DNA of 64,000 bases from Synchiropus splendidus (GCF_027744825.2 NC_071348.1:13301563-13365562), one strand, 5' to 3'; positions 1 through 27,597 are shown, numbered from the stretch's first letter. Translations and numbers: made by a program. Notes: generated by a model from the letters alone, not told the origin.

Positions 1-67
1 TGACAATAGCCTCAGTGAAGCTTAAAGCCTAAATAAGCCTCAAACAATTAAAAAAAATGAAAACTGG

Positions 68-444
68 TACCGTAATTTCCAGACTATAAGCCGCTACTTT
101 TCTCTCTTTGTCTGAAACCTGCGGCTTATACAACGATGCAGCTATATATGGACATGGATATTTGGATTTTTACGGACTTAAGATCAAATGGAATCAATGT
201 GAAAAGATGTGAGGAGGTCATGACTCAAGTTCAGAACATTGTCAAGTTTGTTTCAGTCTCCTTGCTAGAGCCTGTTTTCAAAACTAGTTTCGAAGTGAAC
301 CTCCTGCATTTTTAAGCCGGGTGCACCACTGACCTGTCCATGGTGTAGACTGCACCATTGCACCCGTGGCTTATGTGTGATTTTCCTTCTTAAATTTAGT
401 GGGTGCGGCTAATATTCCAGTGTGCTCTAGTCCGGGATTGTCAG
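68..444. mobile_element. Non-autonomous DNA-transposon-like repeat (family 1)
   Basis: The left end reads taccgtaatttccagactat and the right end (about 425-444) is an imperfect inverted match (ctagtccgggattgtcag). Inside are the phrases gcggcttatacaacg and tttttaagccgggtgcacca. Related sequence recurs at 28445-28800 and 60759-61022, so it is a dispersed family. The terminal sequence resembles a short repeat common in teleosts. No coding capacity is seen. Confidence 0.6.
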
Positions 445-3400
445 TAGTTTATGTCGACAACTCACTTGTAAGACACAATGCTCTAACCTTTCCCATGGTA
501 TCCTAATAGCTCTGGGGCTAGTCGACTAAACCCAGTCTCTCAAATGGCACAAAATATTCTCATACTAAGCCATCAAATTCAACTATGTCAATGTCATGCT
601 TACATGTTGACGTACCAGTGTCAACATCTTTAAATAACCACAAAACATCATCACAGCTTGCAGAATAGCAAATAAATAAACACCTTGGTGACAAAATAAT
701 GTATTGCCCACTCCGCTGGGGCGGCTGCAAGAAAGGCACGCTTTGTGACATTTGTAATTTGTGGTAGTGTTGAAATAATAAGCAGAAAATGCTGCAGTTA
801 CTGTAGCTGTCAAACCTTTTTTATATGAAAGTGAAGCAGCCTGAGGAAAAGCAGTGAACAGTGGAGCAATAATCACAATTCACAGCCTGATATGAGCCAC
901 TTCGCTCACAAACAACACTCGAAAAATCTTTTGTTGTGTCTTCTGGTTTTCACTTCACAGAAGTAGTTCCACCATAATGATTCACGCAGAATTGCATGCA
1001 CATTCGCGTGTGGCTCGTCATTATCCTCCAGAAAGTTCTGCTCAGTTAGTCTGTCAACACGGCGGCAGCGTTCCAGCCTGTCGATCTCTGCAGCACATCA
1101 GCTGTTGCTCTGAAACCGCTTGTCTGTGTCCTCCCTCTTTTGACACTCTCTGTCTACTTTAGCCCTTTTCTCTCTATCTCGTTGGGCCGATGCCCAAACG
1201 CACAGCAGCATCCAAGATCAGATCAGCAGATAGAGCTGTGTCTGTGATTGCAAATGCATCGCTGAAGCCTGGGCCCATATGTGAGTCCACGCGTGTGTGA
1301 GCCTTGTGCCCTCATGTGTGACTGTGTGTGCTGCACTACTGGAAGCACACAGCAGTGGACAAACCCCGGAGAGTTAAGCAAAGCAGACGGAGAGTAGAGG
1401 TTTAATGGAAACTTAAGCGTAGCTGAAGAAGAGGCAGATAAGAAACATTCAGAAGAGTTCTAATTCCATATGAAATACTTGTGCTGTTTCCTTTTAATCA
1501 TGTCTTGTGACCTTGGGGAACATACTTTTTTTTTTTTTCCAGGCAAATTGATGCACTTCAAGTCTTTTCTGTTACAGACAAACACAATGTTAATGCAGTT
1601 ATTCTTTACTGTAAGGTGGTCTGTATGAATTTCTTGTTTTTTTTACTTTAAGGTCAACGAGGATACAGTGTTATGCAGAGGTTTACTTATAATAATTTCA
1701 TAGACAAATGATACTATTTACGCTTACTTCTTCCTGGGGGGGCGCAACAGAAAATGATTGTGAAGCACTGACTTACAGGGACATTTGAGGTGTTTTTTTG
1801 TTCACTGAAGGGGAAGAGAGTTTGTACTTTTACATGAATTGTGTAGTGATAGCTTCACTTCACAATACTTCATGTTTGTATTTAGAATTGGATTAGATTT
1901 GACAGCCTTTATTCTTGCCACAATGGAGAAATTGTGTATTGTTACGGCAGCATACTAATGTAAAAGACAAGGCAACAACACAATCAACACTCACTGTAGA
2001 AACAGAAAGTGAACATCAGAAAAAAAATGAAATACACTTCCAGCATCATATCTGCTAGCACCATGCTACACTCTCCAACCGATGCCGTACCACCGACGCA
2101 ACCTCATCCATCATTGTTCTGTCGTTGATGCTGATGTTGCTGGTGAGAGAACCCACGCAAACAATCTGCAGGTTTTTGCCAGGATTTTTTGAAATTGTGG
2201 CAAAGCAACCGCCCCCCCCCCAATCCTCTCGCAGTCCATCTTTTCATGTCCGGACGGAATGCGCAACCTGAGTACTGCGAGCAATGGACTTCAGTCTTTA
2301 TGATGTTTCTTGTCAGGATCGTTCCGTGAATAACGCTGCGAAAACCACCATGTTCATGTCCACCTCCATGATGTGTTATGCGCTAGCCATTTATTTTGAT
2401 GTTTACACTTTGTTTTAAAGATTTCATCTTTAATAAGAGATAATTTGTCTGAAGGCATGGCTGTTTATATATAGTTTACACATGGCGGAAACTCAGATCT
2501 GTGCCTCCCAACATCCATGGAACTTTGTTCCCCAATATTTTCATTTACGGTACAAGAGAAAAATAGTCACATGACACCTGGTTTGCATCATGAAGTATTT
2601 TGTCAACAGCAGCGATAGAGCAAAACAGCTTTGGAAACAGCTTCTTTAAATGGCTCTTTAAAAGACCAATAAATCCTTGTATTTTCACGGTGTGGTGGCT
2701 CTTCCATCTCCAAGGCTCATTTAAATTTTAATACAATATGTCCAGTCCCAAATGTGTGGCAAATATTTCAGTATATTTGGTTCTGCCAACACCTGCTACC
2801 GCTAGACCAGCAAGGGTTGGTCAATTTAACATTTTAATCGGTTGCCTGACAACTTTTTTACAGTGTTTAATTTTTCCATCACAACTGTTTCCTCATCAGC
2901 ATTTTCTGCAGCTTAAGTTTGAAGTCTGTTTTTCATAAGTCATAGTCAGGAAAGTTACAGTGAAACAGGCTTTTTATGTTTGTGTTTTGGTTTGTGTGAA
3001 AGGGGTCAGTGAGTGCATTTATTATACAAACATGAGGTAAATCTACCGAGCCAGACTGTATTTATTCCAACATGGTTTTGTTGTCAGTATTACAGTTTTC
3101 TGCTTCATTTTGGAATTAATCTTGGGGAGAAATGTGCCGACACTATCTGTTATGAAAGGCATTATGAAGTACAATTTTTTACTGCAACCTCTGAAATGTG
3201 TGCTCCAGTGAATACATCAATACCTTCTTTCTGAGATCCAAAGCTGAGCTGCTTTGAGCAATGTTTGCAGTCATTTCCCAGAGTGTTTGGTCTTGTGTGT
3301 GACATCACCATGACAGTTATTTATGCAATGACCTGTAGCTGAAGCTCCCAGTGCTTCTCCATCCTTGCCTCCAAATACATGTTGACCGCTCTAAAAAGTC

Positions 3401-6400
3401 GCTTTAAAAATTTATCAAGGACTTCTTCTGGCCACAAGGATCAATGTGTTTTCTTGTGGGCAAGTGAAGGCATTTTACAGTTGAATAATCTTTGAAATAG
3501 GAAGGCGAAGAGCTGGGACGTTAGTGCTGCACAATTGGTCAAATTTAATTCGGGATCTGGATTTGGTCTGGGTTAGTTGCAATATATTTAACGGCCTCAC
3601 AGACCACTGCCTCCTACAACGCTGCCTCTGTTTTAGTTTTAGTTAGTTTTCATTGTCATTTAAACCAGCAAAGTCTACTGTAAAGTTTTGGGGAAATTCT
3701 TTGCACACTCATGTTTGAAAAATGTTTCTCTCTCAGGAGGTATGTGGGTGGCAAAGGTCAAAGGAGTCTGGAAGGTGTCAGTTGATGTTTTCTGGCAGGT
3801 GTGCCGTCCAAATTTGGCCAGGAAAATGTGGGTGCTCTGCATGGAGGCAATTGTAGATCACATTCTGAATGAATTCACGTGTAATTTTCAGCCTAAGCTG
3901 CATATTTGAAATAAATGATTTTTTTTATTATTATTTGTGACTGCTTATACTGTGACATAATTCAAATGAATTAGAAAAGACATTCAAGATTTATTAGTTG
4001 CTGAGCAAATAGTTATAACAAAATTCAAAGAAATAGTATAACAAAATTCAATTATCAACCATGAAAAGGCAAAATGGTTTTTCATGTTCTTCTTTTGTAA
4101 GTTTTATGAGAAAATAAATAAATAAAAAAAACAAAACCTAATTTTCTTTTTCATTCCTGACAAATAGAAAAACGGTCCCTAAGTCAATAGAAATCCAGAA
4201 CTGCACAGGAGGGTGACATTACTGGTTTGCTGGCTTTTAGCTAGGATTTTGAAACAGGGTGTCCAAACCCCGCCCCCAGCCAATAACCCCGCCCCCAGCA
4301 TAGACACACCATGACTGGCTAAACAACTGCCTTCATCTATTTGTACAAAAATAACTTTTTATTAAAACAAACATCTGAGCCAAATAACAAACGTTAACAG
4401 AAATTAACCCAGTAGCTGTTACACTGTCTGTGTCACTTTCAATGCACTTCCAATGACTCGGCTGACTCTTATTAATAAAAAAAAAAAAATATACATATTT
4501 TTATCATGACGTAAGAAGAAGAAGAAGGTATTCCATTACTACGAGCGAAGTGTCCACAGTTTTGTCCATACTTTGCAACTAAATAGTCCTCTATGAAAGT
4601 TATGAGTTAGTTTTGAAAACAATCATTGAAAGTGTGGAACTTGCATGTATCTGCAGTTTCCTCCTGTCATCAGAGTCAGACATCCCATTAATCACGGCCA
4701 TGCCACGAGAGTCACGAGAATCTATGGATTTCAATCATTTTCGGAATATTTACCAGGCGGAAACACCTTTTTCATGAAAACCAGTGTGGTGACACTGAAA
4801 GTAGGGCATTAAATCGGCACTAAGAATCAAAAAGGTAGGGTGCCCTGAAGGGTGCCAGAAAAACTGGCGTCCATTTTTTCATGTTGTGCAGTTCCCCAGG
4901 ACGCCCAGACGCCCCGCTGGCGAAAAGCCTGCTGGTTTGGCAAAAATGTCCAGGAGTCACACACACATGTGGACTGGCCACTCTCAGCCTGCTTGATAAT
5001 TTGATCGTCTGATAATTTGAATCAGGCGAGCGATGATCTAAACTAATTGTGTTCCATTCATTTGCGTGTGAGACAAGGTCAGTCGGTACATGGGTGTGAG
5101 ATTTGCCTCATGTCCTCCTGAGCTTGCCATCATTGGGTGAAGTGCTCCAGGATTTGTGCGAGGACGTGCGCTTTATTACACAATAGTGGAGATGTGGCTT
5201 GTGTGCACTTATTGCAAACTTCAATAAACATGGTTTATGTAACGTACTGTATTTCACGCAGGGAGTTGGCTTCACATCTTGTTCAGACCGCTTTGATTTC
5301 CTGATAGAATGTTACAAATATTGAAAGGAAAATTGATGATTTCTATCATCCTAATAAATCAGTCCTCGTATATCAGCTGGAATTACATGTGGGCAAAGAA
5401 ATCTGATTCCAATATATCAAGTGTGTCGCCAGTAGAGTTACAATCTGGGATGTCTGGGACAATAGAAAGTAGAATTGATGCAGGAAAACGGCAGATTTCG
5501 ATCCCTTTCATGGTTCCCGATGCCTTTACTGTATTTAAGATGATGTAGTCCTAAACTGTCAGACAGGCCGCTTTGTCACCTGACTGCTGGGATTTCATGG
5601 CTGAAAAATCAATATTAATATCCCAATTCTTTGTGCAATACAGAGCCAATTGGGTGTTGCCAGCTGATCAATGGGTCCCTCCATTATTGATTTAAGAATA
5701 CTTCAGCATAAAAGGTCGAGACTGCAGCCAAAAAGCCTCTTTGCTGGAGCGCGAAGGGAATGGAGGATCCCAAATTTTGAGTCAGCTATAAAAGTAAAGA
5801 TCAGCACTGTAATAGTCTTAGCAGGATAATTCAATTTAGCTCTCGCTTTGGCCTCATTTTCTCCACATTTAGTTTGACAACATGTGCAGTCTCTGGCCTC
5901 CGAGCAAACTGTGAACCGCAACTGCTCTGATAATTCTCCTCAAAATTACAGCGCAACGAAGGTCGGAAACAGATTGTGGATGTTTGTGTCGCCTCCTGCT
6001 GTGATTTATTTAATCAAAAATTGAGGAAATGTGTATGTTTAATAGAGACAGAAATGCACACTCCCGTGTGAACATGGTTGGGCTCATCGCCGCCTCTGTC
6101 TAGCGTGCATTCACAATAGCAGTGTGTAACTTCCCTCGCCTCTGGGTCTAATGGGGAGCCCTCATGAAATATTCATACTGTCACATTAAGTTTACAATAT
6201 TTTCACTGGAAAACAAGTGCAACCCAACCGGAACTACTATTAAGATCACAAGCACTCAGGCACTCGGCCATTAGCCAGACAGAGTTCTACTACATGTGGA
6301 GGCGGTGACCCAAACCCTGATGAGACAAGGACTTGTTTGTATTTGCATTTACATACCTGTGTCTTTGTGGTACAGTCGGTTGCAATTGTCCAAATGTGTA

Positions 6401-9400
6401 TTATTGCTTGTGGATGCTAAACAAATCCGTCAACACACTGATTCATTCAAAGCACAAAAAATATTTCCCATTTTTACCAAGTTTTTGATTGAAAGAGTGA
6501 CATGAAGTACACAAATGGCTGATATGCTATACCCATGACTCCATTCGGCTTTTAACTCATCGAAAATATCACCATTTAGAGCAGCTTCAATGAACCTGTT
6601 CAATAGTAAAAGCAAGACCGACTCATGTGTCACCTCAGTAAAACATTTGTTGTTTGTTCTATTTGTTGTGCACTTCTTAAAATCACAAAAACTAGATAAG
6701 CACTGAGGGAGCACGGACCTCCTCCAATCAGTTATTCAGTTCACACCTCAAAATAAAAAGAATTAGAGGTGGTCCCATGTGGGTGCCGAAACCTGGGGTC
6801 CCTAGATCTTCAGTCGCTCATAAGTGATAGCATGCCCAGGGAGTTAAATACATGTACACTGAGACACAGACGTGGCTTATAAAGTAAACAAAAAAATTCT
6901 GGATCGAGGTGATCCGGATCACAAATGAATCATTGACACTTTGTCCCATTTCAGACATTCTGTATCCTGAAAATGTAATTGAAATAACTTTTCAGGTTAT
7001 TTTGAACACAAGCAAACAGGCAGACCAAACCAAATGAAATGCAAACATAACCTGCTTGCTGGTGTTGTTTATACAATATCCCATGATCCTTTGTGAGTTT
7101 ATGAATGCGCTCCACCATGATTGATATATGAAATATGTAGTCATCTGTGGTATATTTTGTAAGCCTATTTTAAAGATAAACTACTCAGAATTTAATGTAC
7201 GTTAAGGTGATATGTCATCTTAATCTGTGGATAACAGGAAAAATACAATAGAGCCGCATGAAAGTGAGATATAAAAATCTCATGTCTTTTAACCCACCTT
7301 CATAGGTAAAGCTAGTCCAATCCGAATCATGCTTTTGACTGTGGAAAATTTGTCAGCTGCTTGGCTTGGGAAGAGGTGTGGATACATTTGTTAGTACAAT
7401 GTTAAAATCCACTCGACCCAGGTGGCTCCCAAAATCGGGTGGTTCAGCCTATATACATATATTTTTTTCCAAGCATGAGGCATAATGACTCACAAGATCA
7501 ACCCTTGATTCATTACACTTGGAAATGGCTTAAGCTGTATAAGTTTTTTTTCTTTTTCTTTTAATAATTGATGCACTTTTGAAATGATTTTAAAGCCTGC
7601 CAGTGAACCAAGATGACGACATGAAGCTATACCTATATTCATTCTGTGATGCTGCCATTGTGCTGCCATCTATTCAAAAACTACAGACTGCTGGAGTTAA
7701 GGTTGAGTGCACTAACTTGTTTTTCTCAATACAATAAATACAACACAAAAAATTAGATGAGATTTTTATACCCTTGAAATGAAGCCTATGCTTTTAGACG
7801 TGCCAGACCTTTAAGATTAAATTAAGATTCAATTTTCATTTAGCTTTAAAGTGTTTAAAGCGCCATATACTGTGCTATTCTATCTTAATGTTTCATTATG
7901 ACCTCACCAAATAGATGTCCGTTGTTTAAGTCAACTGTATTAGCCTCCGCTCTCTTCCGACAGGGTTATTGCCTTGTGCTTGGGGGAATAATACGCATCA
8001 GTCATCTGGTTCCGACACAGACTGCGATGCTTATTTCCCTCATGAATATCTGCACACAAGACATCACGTACACATCCAGGCACAATAAACAACCTGAGTG
8101 CTACACACGTGCTGACAGGATGGGTATTGATGATGCAGGATTAGCCAGGGAAAGGGCAATAAATGGACAGTGTCTGTCAGCGCTGGAGAAATGGAGATAA
8201 CAGGAAGCGAAGGGGGAGGGGCGCCCCTGAGAGGAAGGAGAAAATTATGATCTAACTCAGATGAGGAAGAGACGAGGAGTGTAAAGTGTAAAAGAAGATG
8301 AGCTGCAGAGCGAGGAGAGGCTCCAGATGAGTTGCGTGTTCAGTTTACGGCGCACAAATAGAGTCCTCATTGATCCGGAGACAGAGGCCATCATTCCTGC
8401 TCAGTGGAGACAGCAGAGCCACACGGCAGCAGGACGTCTGGTGGAATTGGGGGGGGCTCAGACGTTAACATTGATCAGTGCAGTGGGGTTATATGGGAAC
8501 GCTGAGTTCTGTCCTGGCATTCCTTCTGTCTCCAGTCCTTTTTCTTTTTTTTTCATGAAAAAGTATTGCCTCTTTCGCATCGGTCTTACCCTTGACCATT
8601 TCTGTCTTTAGCTCAGAATCCACTGTGATTTGCAGTGTGGTGCTGGTTGTGATTCTTGCTGGTTCCATGAAAATATAACATTTTGGAAGAAAACAGTCAG
8701 CAGCCTGTGTTTATCTTCAGTAGTGAGGTGTGAAGCCATCACCAGAGGGAGAATATGGCACGCAGGAGTGAGCAAATGTTGGGAGGCGCGAGTCAAATTT
8801 TAAAAGGAAGTAGAGACTGCAACACGTCGGCCCATTCTCTCCTCGTGTTGAGGGTGATGTGACAGCTCCTCACAGACTTCACAGATGTGCTCGGAATGAA
8901 AGGATGGAGGACAGGGGGGCGTCTGAGGGGAGGGGGAGCTGCCAGAACTCAAACAGACTGGCAGTTGGGCAAAGTTCAACAAAGCAGAAGATGATGAAAG
9001 GAGACAGACAGCAGCAAGAGGAGAGCGATCGAGACAAGATATGCTGGCAATAAAAACTATCAGCCTTGTTGACTCATTCGTGTGATGTCAGGTTTAGTGA
9101 GAAATGTGTATGAAAGAGCGCTGACTTGCTCCAGCTGGCTGTGATGAGTAATGTCATGCTTCCCTGTGTACGTCGATTGTCAGCCTTCAATGCTGTCAGT
9201 GGGGCTACATTAGCTTCTTCCTGCTTTTGTTCTGACAAACTGATAAAATTTTGTGATGTTGAGAAGATGAGTACCTAGTGTCCATTTGTTTGAGGGTCAC
9301 AAGTGAAGGCTATACTGTGTTTTGTAGAAGGCTGCTTCTCTTATTGGACGACAAAGTTTGTTCAAGCTTGCCTGAAATATTAAGTGGTTTTCCACTGCAC

Positions 9401-9494
9401 AGAACTAGGGCCACATGTGGACCTGTGGTGCCTGGTCTAGACTCTGCAGTTGAAGATGAGCACAGTTCTTGACAACCGTGTGTTTTTCTGCCAG
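445..9494. other. Non-coding stretch upstream of or in intron 1 of chrnb2
   Basis: I read all six frames and found no convincing exon. Short open frames here lack codon bias, flanking splice sites or recognisable motifs. Visible items are a short C-run near 2212, a pair of GC boxes with a CCAAT between them at about 4266-4302, AT-rich simple stretches near 4470-4500, and a purine-rich segment at about 8200-8300. The missing chrnb2 signal-peptide exon could be hidden here, but I cannot point to it. Confidence 0.5.
4266..4302. promoter_or_regulatory. GC box / CCAAT / GC box cluster
   Basis: Two copies of ccccgcccccagc separated by caataa give two Sp1-type GC boxes around an agccaat element. 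This can act in promoters, but no transcribed gene is recognisable beside it, and it may be only a short tandem duplication. Confidence 0.2.
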
Positions 9495-22351
<12,857 letters not shown>

Positions 22352-25300
22352 CCACTCGCAAACCACCCACTCACAGATGGACGTCTCCCCCCGACCAGTC
22401 AGCACAGTCCAGAGGCAACAGAAGGGGGGGAGTACGGAGTTTCGTTGTGTCTATGGAACCGCAGCCAATACTGGAAACGAACAGCATTCACCTTTATAAT
22501 AATATTTTTTGCAACAAATACTCTTTTTCTTGTAAGCAGACCGAGGACAACCTACACACGCTTGATCGTCCCATCCATTGTTAGGTCCAGATGTCAACGG
22601 GACTGACCTACATCCGGTCGAGGAACTTCTCTCTGCCATACAGTACCTTCTAACCATCTTTCATGTGAGCTACACTCCTGAATTATGACACAATCATACT
22701 CAGTTGGAGGGGTGTTCTGAACTCCCATGCATTTTTTTGAGAAGCCCACCACCTCAGTGAAGCGCTCCAGTATAGTTTACCATAGCATAGCAGCATACCA
22801 CAGTATTAAATATATTATAAAGATTCTCTGTGTGAGCTGATGCTGACAGAGAGGCGAAGATATGTTGTGTGATTGTAAAGATCAAACAAGAATGTGATAC
22901 GCACTCGTAGCAAACTCCAATCAGGAACGCAACTAAATATGCAGGGAGTCAGTGGCGATGTTAGTAGATTTGCATGGAACATGTTTTATGGAACGAGAGT
23001 TTGGCTCACAATGTGAAGCAGCAGCCAGTGAACTGCGCGTAGTGGAGTACAGCTCCTGGGCAGAGGAGGCGGGTCGACCTTCACAAGGATGGACCGAAGA
23101 TTTCTCCACTGGGAAAACGGAGGGGGAAAAAGGGACGGAAAATTCTATGGCGATATTTAAGGGTTTTATCATGCAAGGTGATGTGTAATTATATGTAATA
23201 TCACAATTGTCTTTCTTCCCGTCAATGCTGTGATCAGAAACAGAGCGACATAGTTTCACCGACCTGCTTCAGTTTCTCCTTCTTGCCCTAACCAACAGTG
23301 ACCCAGATCTTCTTATCTTAGCATATGCCTTTTCATCCATCCCAGCCTTAGCCAGACCCTTGGCTGTCCAATGTCAACCTAGATCTGTTTCAGCCTAGCT
23401 AAACATACTATATTTAATCCAACGCGTCATATCGCCTCTTGGAAAGCTAGTTAGCCTGGACTAGTCTTTCTTTTGCTAACTCATACTAACCTGTTCCCTG
23501 TGTCGATCCAAATTCAGTGATCTGTTCTAACGTCCCATCAAGTGCTGTCCTGTTTTGTGTGCCGCCCTCCTGCTGTCTTTATTTCCATGTTTTCCTACAT
23601 TATGATCATATACCATGTGCAGTACAGGTGAGCCCCAGTTTTCACCACTTAGCTCAGTTTTACATTTCGACCTGCTCCAACCCAGCGTCGCCTTCGATTT
23701 GCATAAGTATCCTTCCTTGTGCTCCTTTCTTTGTAAACCTGATCCCAATCGGAGGCTGTCCTGGTCTGGTGCTTCCTTCCCCTTGCTATTCCCAACCTTA
23801 GTCTTATCTCCTGCAGTCTATCATCTGCTCCGTCATACCCTGATGTCGATCCAGACCACACCTATTTCCCTCCCATTCTACACCTTTAAAGCGGTCTGTC
23901 CATGCTCCATGTTGCACTCTGTACTCAGCTATTTTAGGTGCACCTTCAGGACCTGTTTCACTTCCCGGCGACCCTTTGCTGTCCTTTTCCATCCTTTTCT
24001 TTCATCCCTCCCTCTTATATGTTGCTGAACTCGGACAGTCGTCGCTGTTATTTTTGCCTTCTATACCCCTGTTTATTTTTAATTCCTACCTTACTGCCCT
24101 TCTTGAACACCCATCCCATCCTCTCCTGAACATCAATCTATGCTACATTTCATACTCTGAACACTACTTTTCCCTGTCCTTCACTCTGACACTTTGTGCC
24201 TAACGCTATCTTTTAGGCTAGGGTCCATCCTTTTTCTTCCCCCCCCCCTTCACTCACCATACGTTTAGACCAGTAGTCTAGAATTGTCCGCTTCTATCAT
24301 GCTCTGCCATTTTCTTTTCTATGTCATCCAACCCTGTCATGTTTTCATGTACCATACAAAGTGGAGGTTTACATGTGTGTGCGTGCCTCCGCTGTCCTCA
24401 CATCTGTCAGACACATGCTCCAGCGAGCATATGCGCGTCTCCCCACCCCCTCTATTAATCTCCAGCCGCCTCATGGCAGTCTTCTCCTCTCATTTGATTT
24501 TACAGGCAAAGACATTTCAGATATTTACTCAAAAGTGAACATCAATAACAAGCGTGAATATTCTTTTCTTTAATCTTGGAGTGACTCAGATGTTTCGCCT
24601 GAGGGTTTTGTGCGGATCATATAGGGATTTTAAAGAGTCTCCACTGCACAGAAGGAGTGTGGATAAATGAAACTTTCATAAGCATGTGAGGCGTATAGAT
24701 GACTCTGATGCAGGAAGTTACGGCAATAAGTTTAATATAGAGAGCAGATCCACTGAAGTAATAACCTGTCTGACATTTTTTATGATGTTGCCTATAGCGA
24801 GGACTATGAGAGACGGAATACAGGGCAACTTTTATTGTTGTTTCTGAACAGTTATCCTCAGCCTCTGATCATCCCAGCTCTCAACAGTCAGGTGGAATTG
24901 GGTGCAGCCCAGTTTTCGACGGCAGCTCTGTTATTTTTCGACTTGGCTCCCCAGAAGATCACAGAGGTCTGAGTGTGAAAAGCCTTTCATAGACTTGTGA
25001 AAACTGTTAGCTGCACTGCTCCTCACCGTCAAAGTGCCGCTATCCACTCCCTTCCCCTCTCGCCACTCTCAGTCCTTTTCTTCTCACATCAGTAGTCCCC
25101 CCCCATTCCTTCCCCCAATCTTTCAGATTTCCGTCCTGACTCAGAGATTTCCACCCGGGCACACCTTGACCAGTCCAATAAAGGTTGAAGGTTCGGATTA
25201 ACACTGTCTACGTGTGATACTTTTCTCTCAATCCAGCACAGCAAAACAACCACTCTCTCTGAATTTGGGGGTTTCCTAACCGCTATAAATCTTCCACCAC

Positions 25301-26363
25301 AGGAAAAGATGAAAGAATAGAACATTTCCTTTCATTCCACACGCTGAAACTGTCTCAGATAACGAACTTGAACTGAAAAAAAAAATCTTTTTTTTTTGTC
25401 GTGAAACTTGACTGCAAAGCTGCGGCGTCTGAATTGCAATGCCATCTAGTGGAGAACAAGTGTATTACCGCTAAAATAACATCTAAATTTGCGGGGGTTA
25501 AAGCACGAAGTTAGAATCACCACAAGAGCAGGAAATATAAAAAAATGTTTTAGAAAGGATCGTGTGTTGTGGATTATTTTGTGATTCAAAGTCATTCCAA
25601 GTATAAATCTTGTATCATTTGAACCCTTCGAACAAGTTCCCCCAATTATTTGTACCTTTTGGTAGTTAGAGAGGGTATAACCTTACTTTACATAGTTAAT
25701 CTATAATGTAAAGTGAGGGCATACTTATCTTTGTGGCTAAATTCTGTGAACCTTCGATGAAATAACAACCCTATCATATCTTATATCACATCAAGGACAT
25801 TTTCCAAATGAAATGCATATTGTAAGTTTCAGGTTATTTTTAAAATCCATGCCTATTTATGGGTGAGAGACAAAATACGGCCGTTCAGAGCAGCTGCACC
25901 TCTGCACTAGTCAGTTGAGGTGGTTCACTCATCTTGATAGTGTGATCTTTCAATGCACCTCTGGTGGAGGCAACTGTGGAAAAGATGGCAAGATTCTGTC
26001 CCTCAGTTGTCCTGGGAACACGTTGGTATTCCCTGAAAAGGTCTGGGGGAGGACCCTGGTGAGTGGGAAAGTCTGAACAATAGTGTTGGCATCAAGTCCC
26101 AGGGCCCTTTCCTCAGTGCTCAACATGCTTTATTCAGCAGGATTTTATCATAGACCCCAATGTGGAGTCACTGTGGCAACCTATTAGGTGCTGCACCGAG
26201 TTATCACTTTCCTTTTATTGTGTTGAGATAACATCTCTTTATCATGTAAAAGAATGATCTGTGCTTCAATTTAATAGTTTGACACCCCAAACTGTGAGCA
26301 GGTGAAACAGTTCAAAGGCATCATCTGCAAGAAGTACAAGAAGATTTTTCAGTGTAGATCACA
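22352..26363. other. chrnb2 3' UTR and intergenic DNA
   Basis: The first ~450 bases are probably chrnb2 3' UTR. From about 23500 to 24500 the plus strand is strongly pyrimidine-rich (many ccttcc, tcctgtc and ctttc runs), which yields several spurious overlapping frames. No gene is supported between chrnb2 and the first S100 gene; the two are convergent. Confidence 0.6.
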
Positions 26364-26369
26364 TTTATT
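26364..26369 (-). terminator. Polyadenylation signal of the S100A1-like gene
   Basis: AATAAA on the minus strand, about 260 bases after the stop codon. It is the first such signal downstream. Confidence 0.6.
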
Positions 26370-26627
26370 CTGCCAGGGGTCATTTCCTACTCAGACATGT
26401 TACAATGAAAAGAACAAGAAATGATGATTCTACATAGTCAATGACAACATGTAAATCGCTGCTAACACACACCAATCATATAACACTCCAATGATAAGCT
26501 TATGTGTGTGACTGTGTGTTTATGAATGAATGCATGTGAAGTCTATGACAGCTTGTTGCACACGGCTCTTCTCTCCTGTCATGTCCTCCCCCGGAATGTA
26601 GATGTTAAAAGTGTGGTCATGAGGTTC

Positions 26628-27021
26628 TCACTTTTTCTTCTCAGTCTTATCGTTGAATTCCAGGAAGAAGTCATTGCATGCCACGGTAAGCGCGCCCACC
26701 AATATGATGAACTCTGTGAAATCCACCTCCCCGTCATTGTTGGAGTCAAGGTCTCCCATCACTTTGTCCACTGCTTCCTTATCTTGAGCGTTCTGCGGCA
26801 CACAAACAGTAAACCCATCACCATTTGTCGGTGACAGCGGACCAAATGTGCATCCTTACCCCGAGGTAGTTCCCCAGCTCAGAGGTCAGCATTTCTTTGA
26901 GCTCAGCCCGGCTCAGTGTGTACTTGTCGCCTTCATTTCCAGAGTACTTGTGGAAGGTCTGGATCATGAGCTGCATGGCGTTCTCCAGGGTGGAGGCGTT
27001 CTCTGAGTTGGGCAAAGACAT
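26628..27021 (-). CDS. s100a1: S100 EF-hand calcium-binding protein, S100A1-like
   Basis: Two coding exons on the minus strand, 27021-26860 and 26792-26628, join GGG|AAC to give 108 residues. S100 proteins are small dimers whose calcium-induced opening exposes a target-binding surface. The N-terminal half has the 14-residue S100-type pseudo EF-hand ([20 protein letters not shown]). The C-terminal half has a canonical loop, [12 protein letters not shown], with all ligand positions filled, followed by [16 protein letters not shown], close to the S100A1 C-terminal helix. The tail ([11 protein letters not shown]) is longer and more charged than in mammals. ATG is one base after acceptor cttgcag, as is usual for S100 genes. 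Two-exon coding plus a non-coding first exon is the family layout. The S100A1 assignment rests on remembered similarity; another teleost S100 subclass is possible. Confidence 0.85.
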
Positions 27022-27597
27022 TCTGCAAGGGAAAGAGGAGTTATAGAATGAATGTAATAAGGGCTAAAACCATATATCATATCCGGCCTGTTGTACTCCT
27101 CTGTTATGCTGCCAAACTGTGAGATATACCAAGATAGATTCAAAAAAAAAAAAAGCAACCGCCCTTCGAACTAACATTCAGACCAGTGGCACGTAACAAC
27201 GGAAACCTTCCATCATCCTCTTGTCAACTCCAACCCTCTCATCAGAAGCATTTCCTTCCTTCTTGGTAAGATTCCAAAAGATAAACTGATCCTCATTCTC
27301 TTGTTGATGTGGTCCAGCTGAGCAGACCTCTGGGAGTCAGGATGTACGCGTCATGTGAGCCGCTAGATAAGAGTGAAACTCTAAGCTGGTAAAACAGACG
27401 GTCTGATGAGACGGCCACCCGATACCTCAGTATCAGAAATCCCTGGAAACAAGTGTATGTCACTGTCCCTCTTAACCTCACAACACCTTTAACCAGCGAG
27501 GACTTTTCCCTCCGCATCAATCACCCCTGACTCAGCAAAAAGCCCCATCATAGCGTGAGAGAGATATTGTTGAAGGAGAATAACCAAGTCTTCTTAC

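Noticed and set aside
23500..24540. Several overlapping plus- and minus-strand frames
   Set aside because: They come from the pyrimidine-rich composition; there are no motifs or splice sites.
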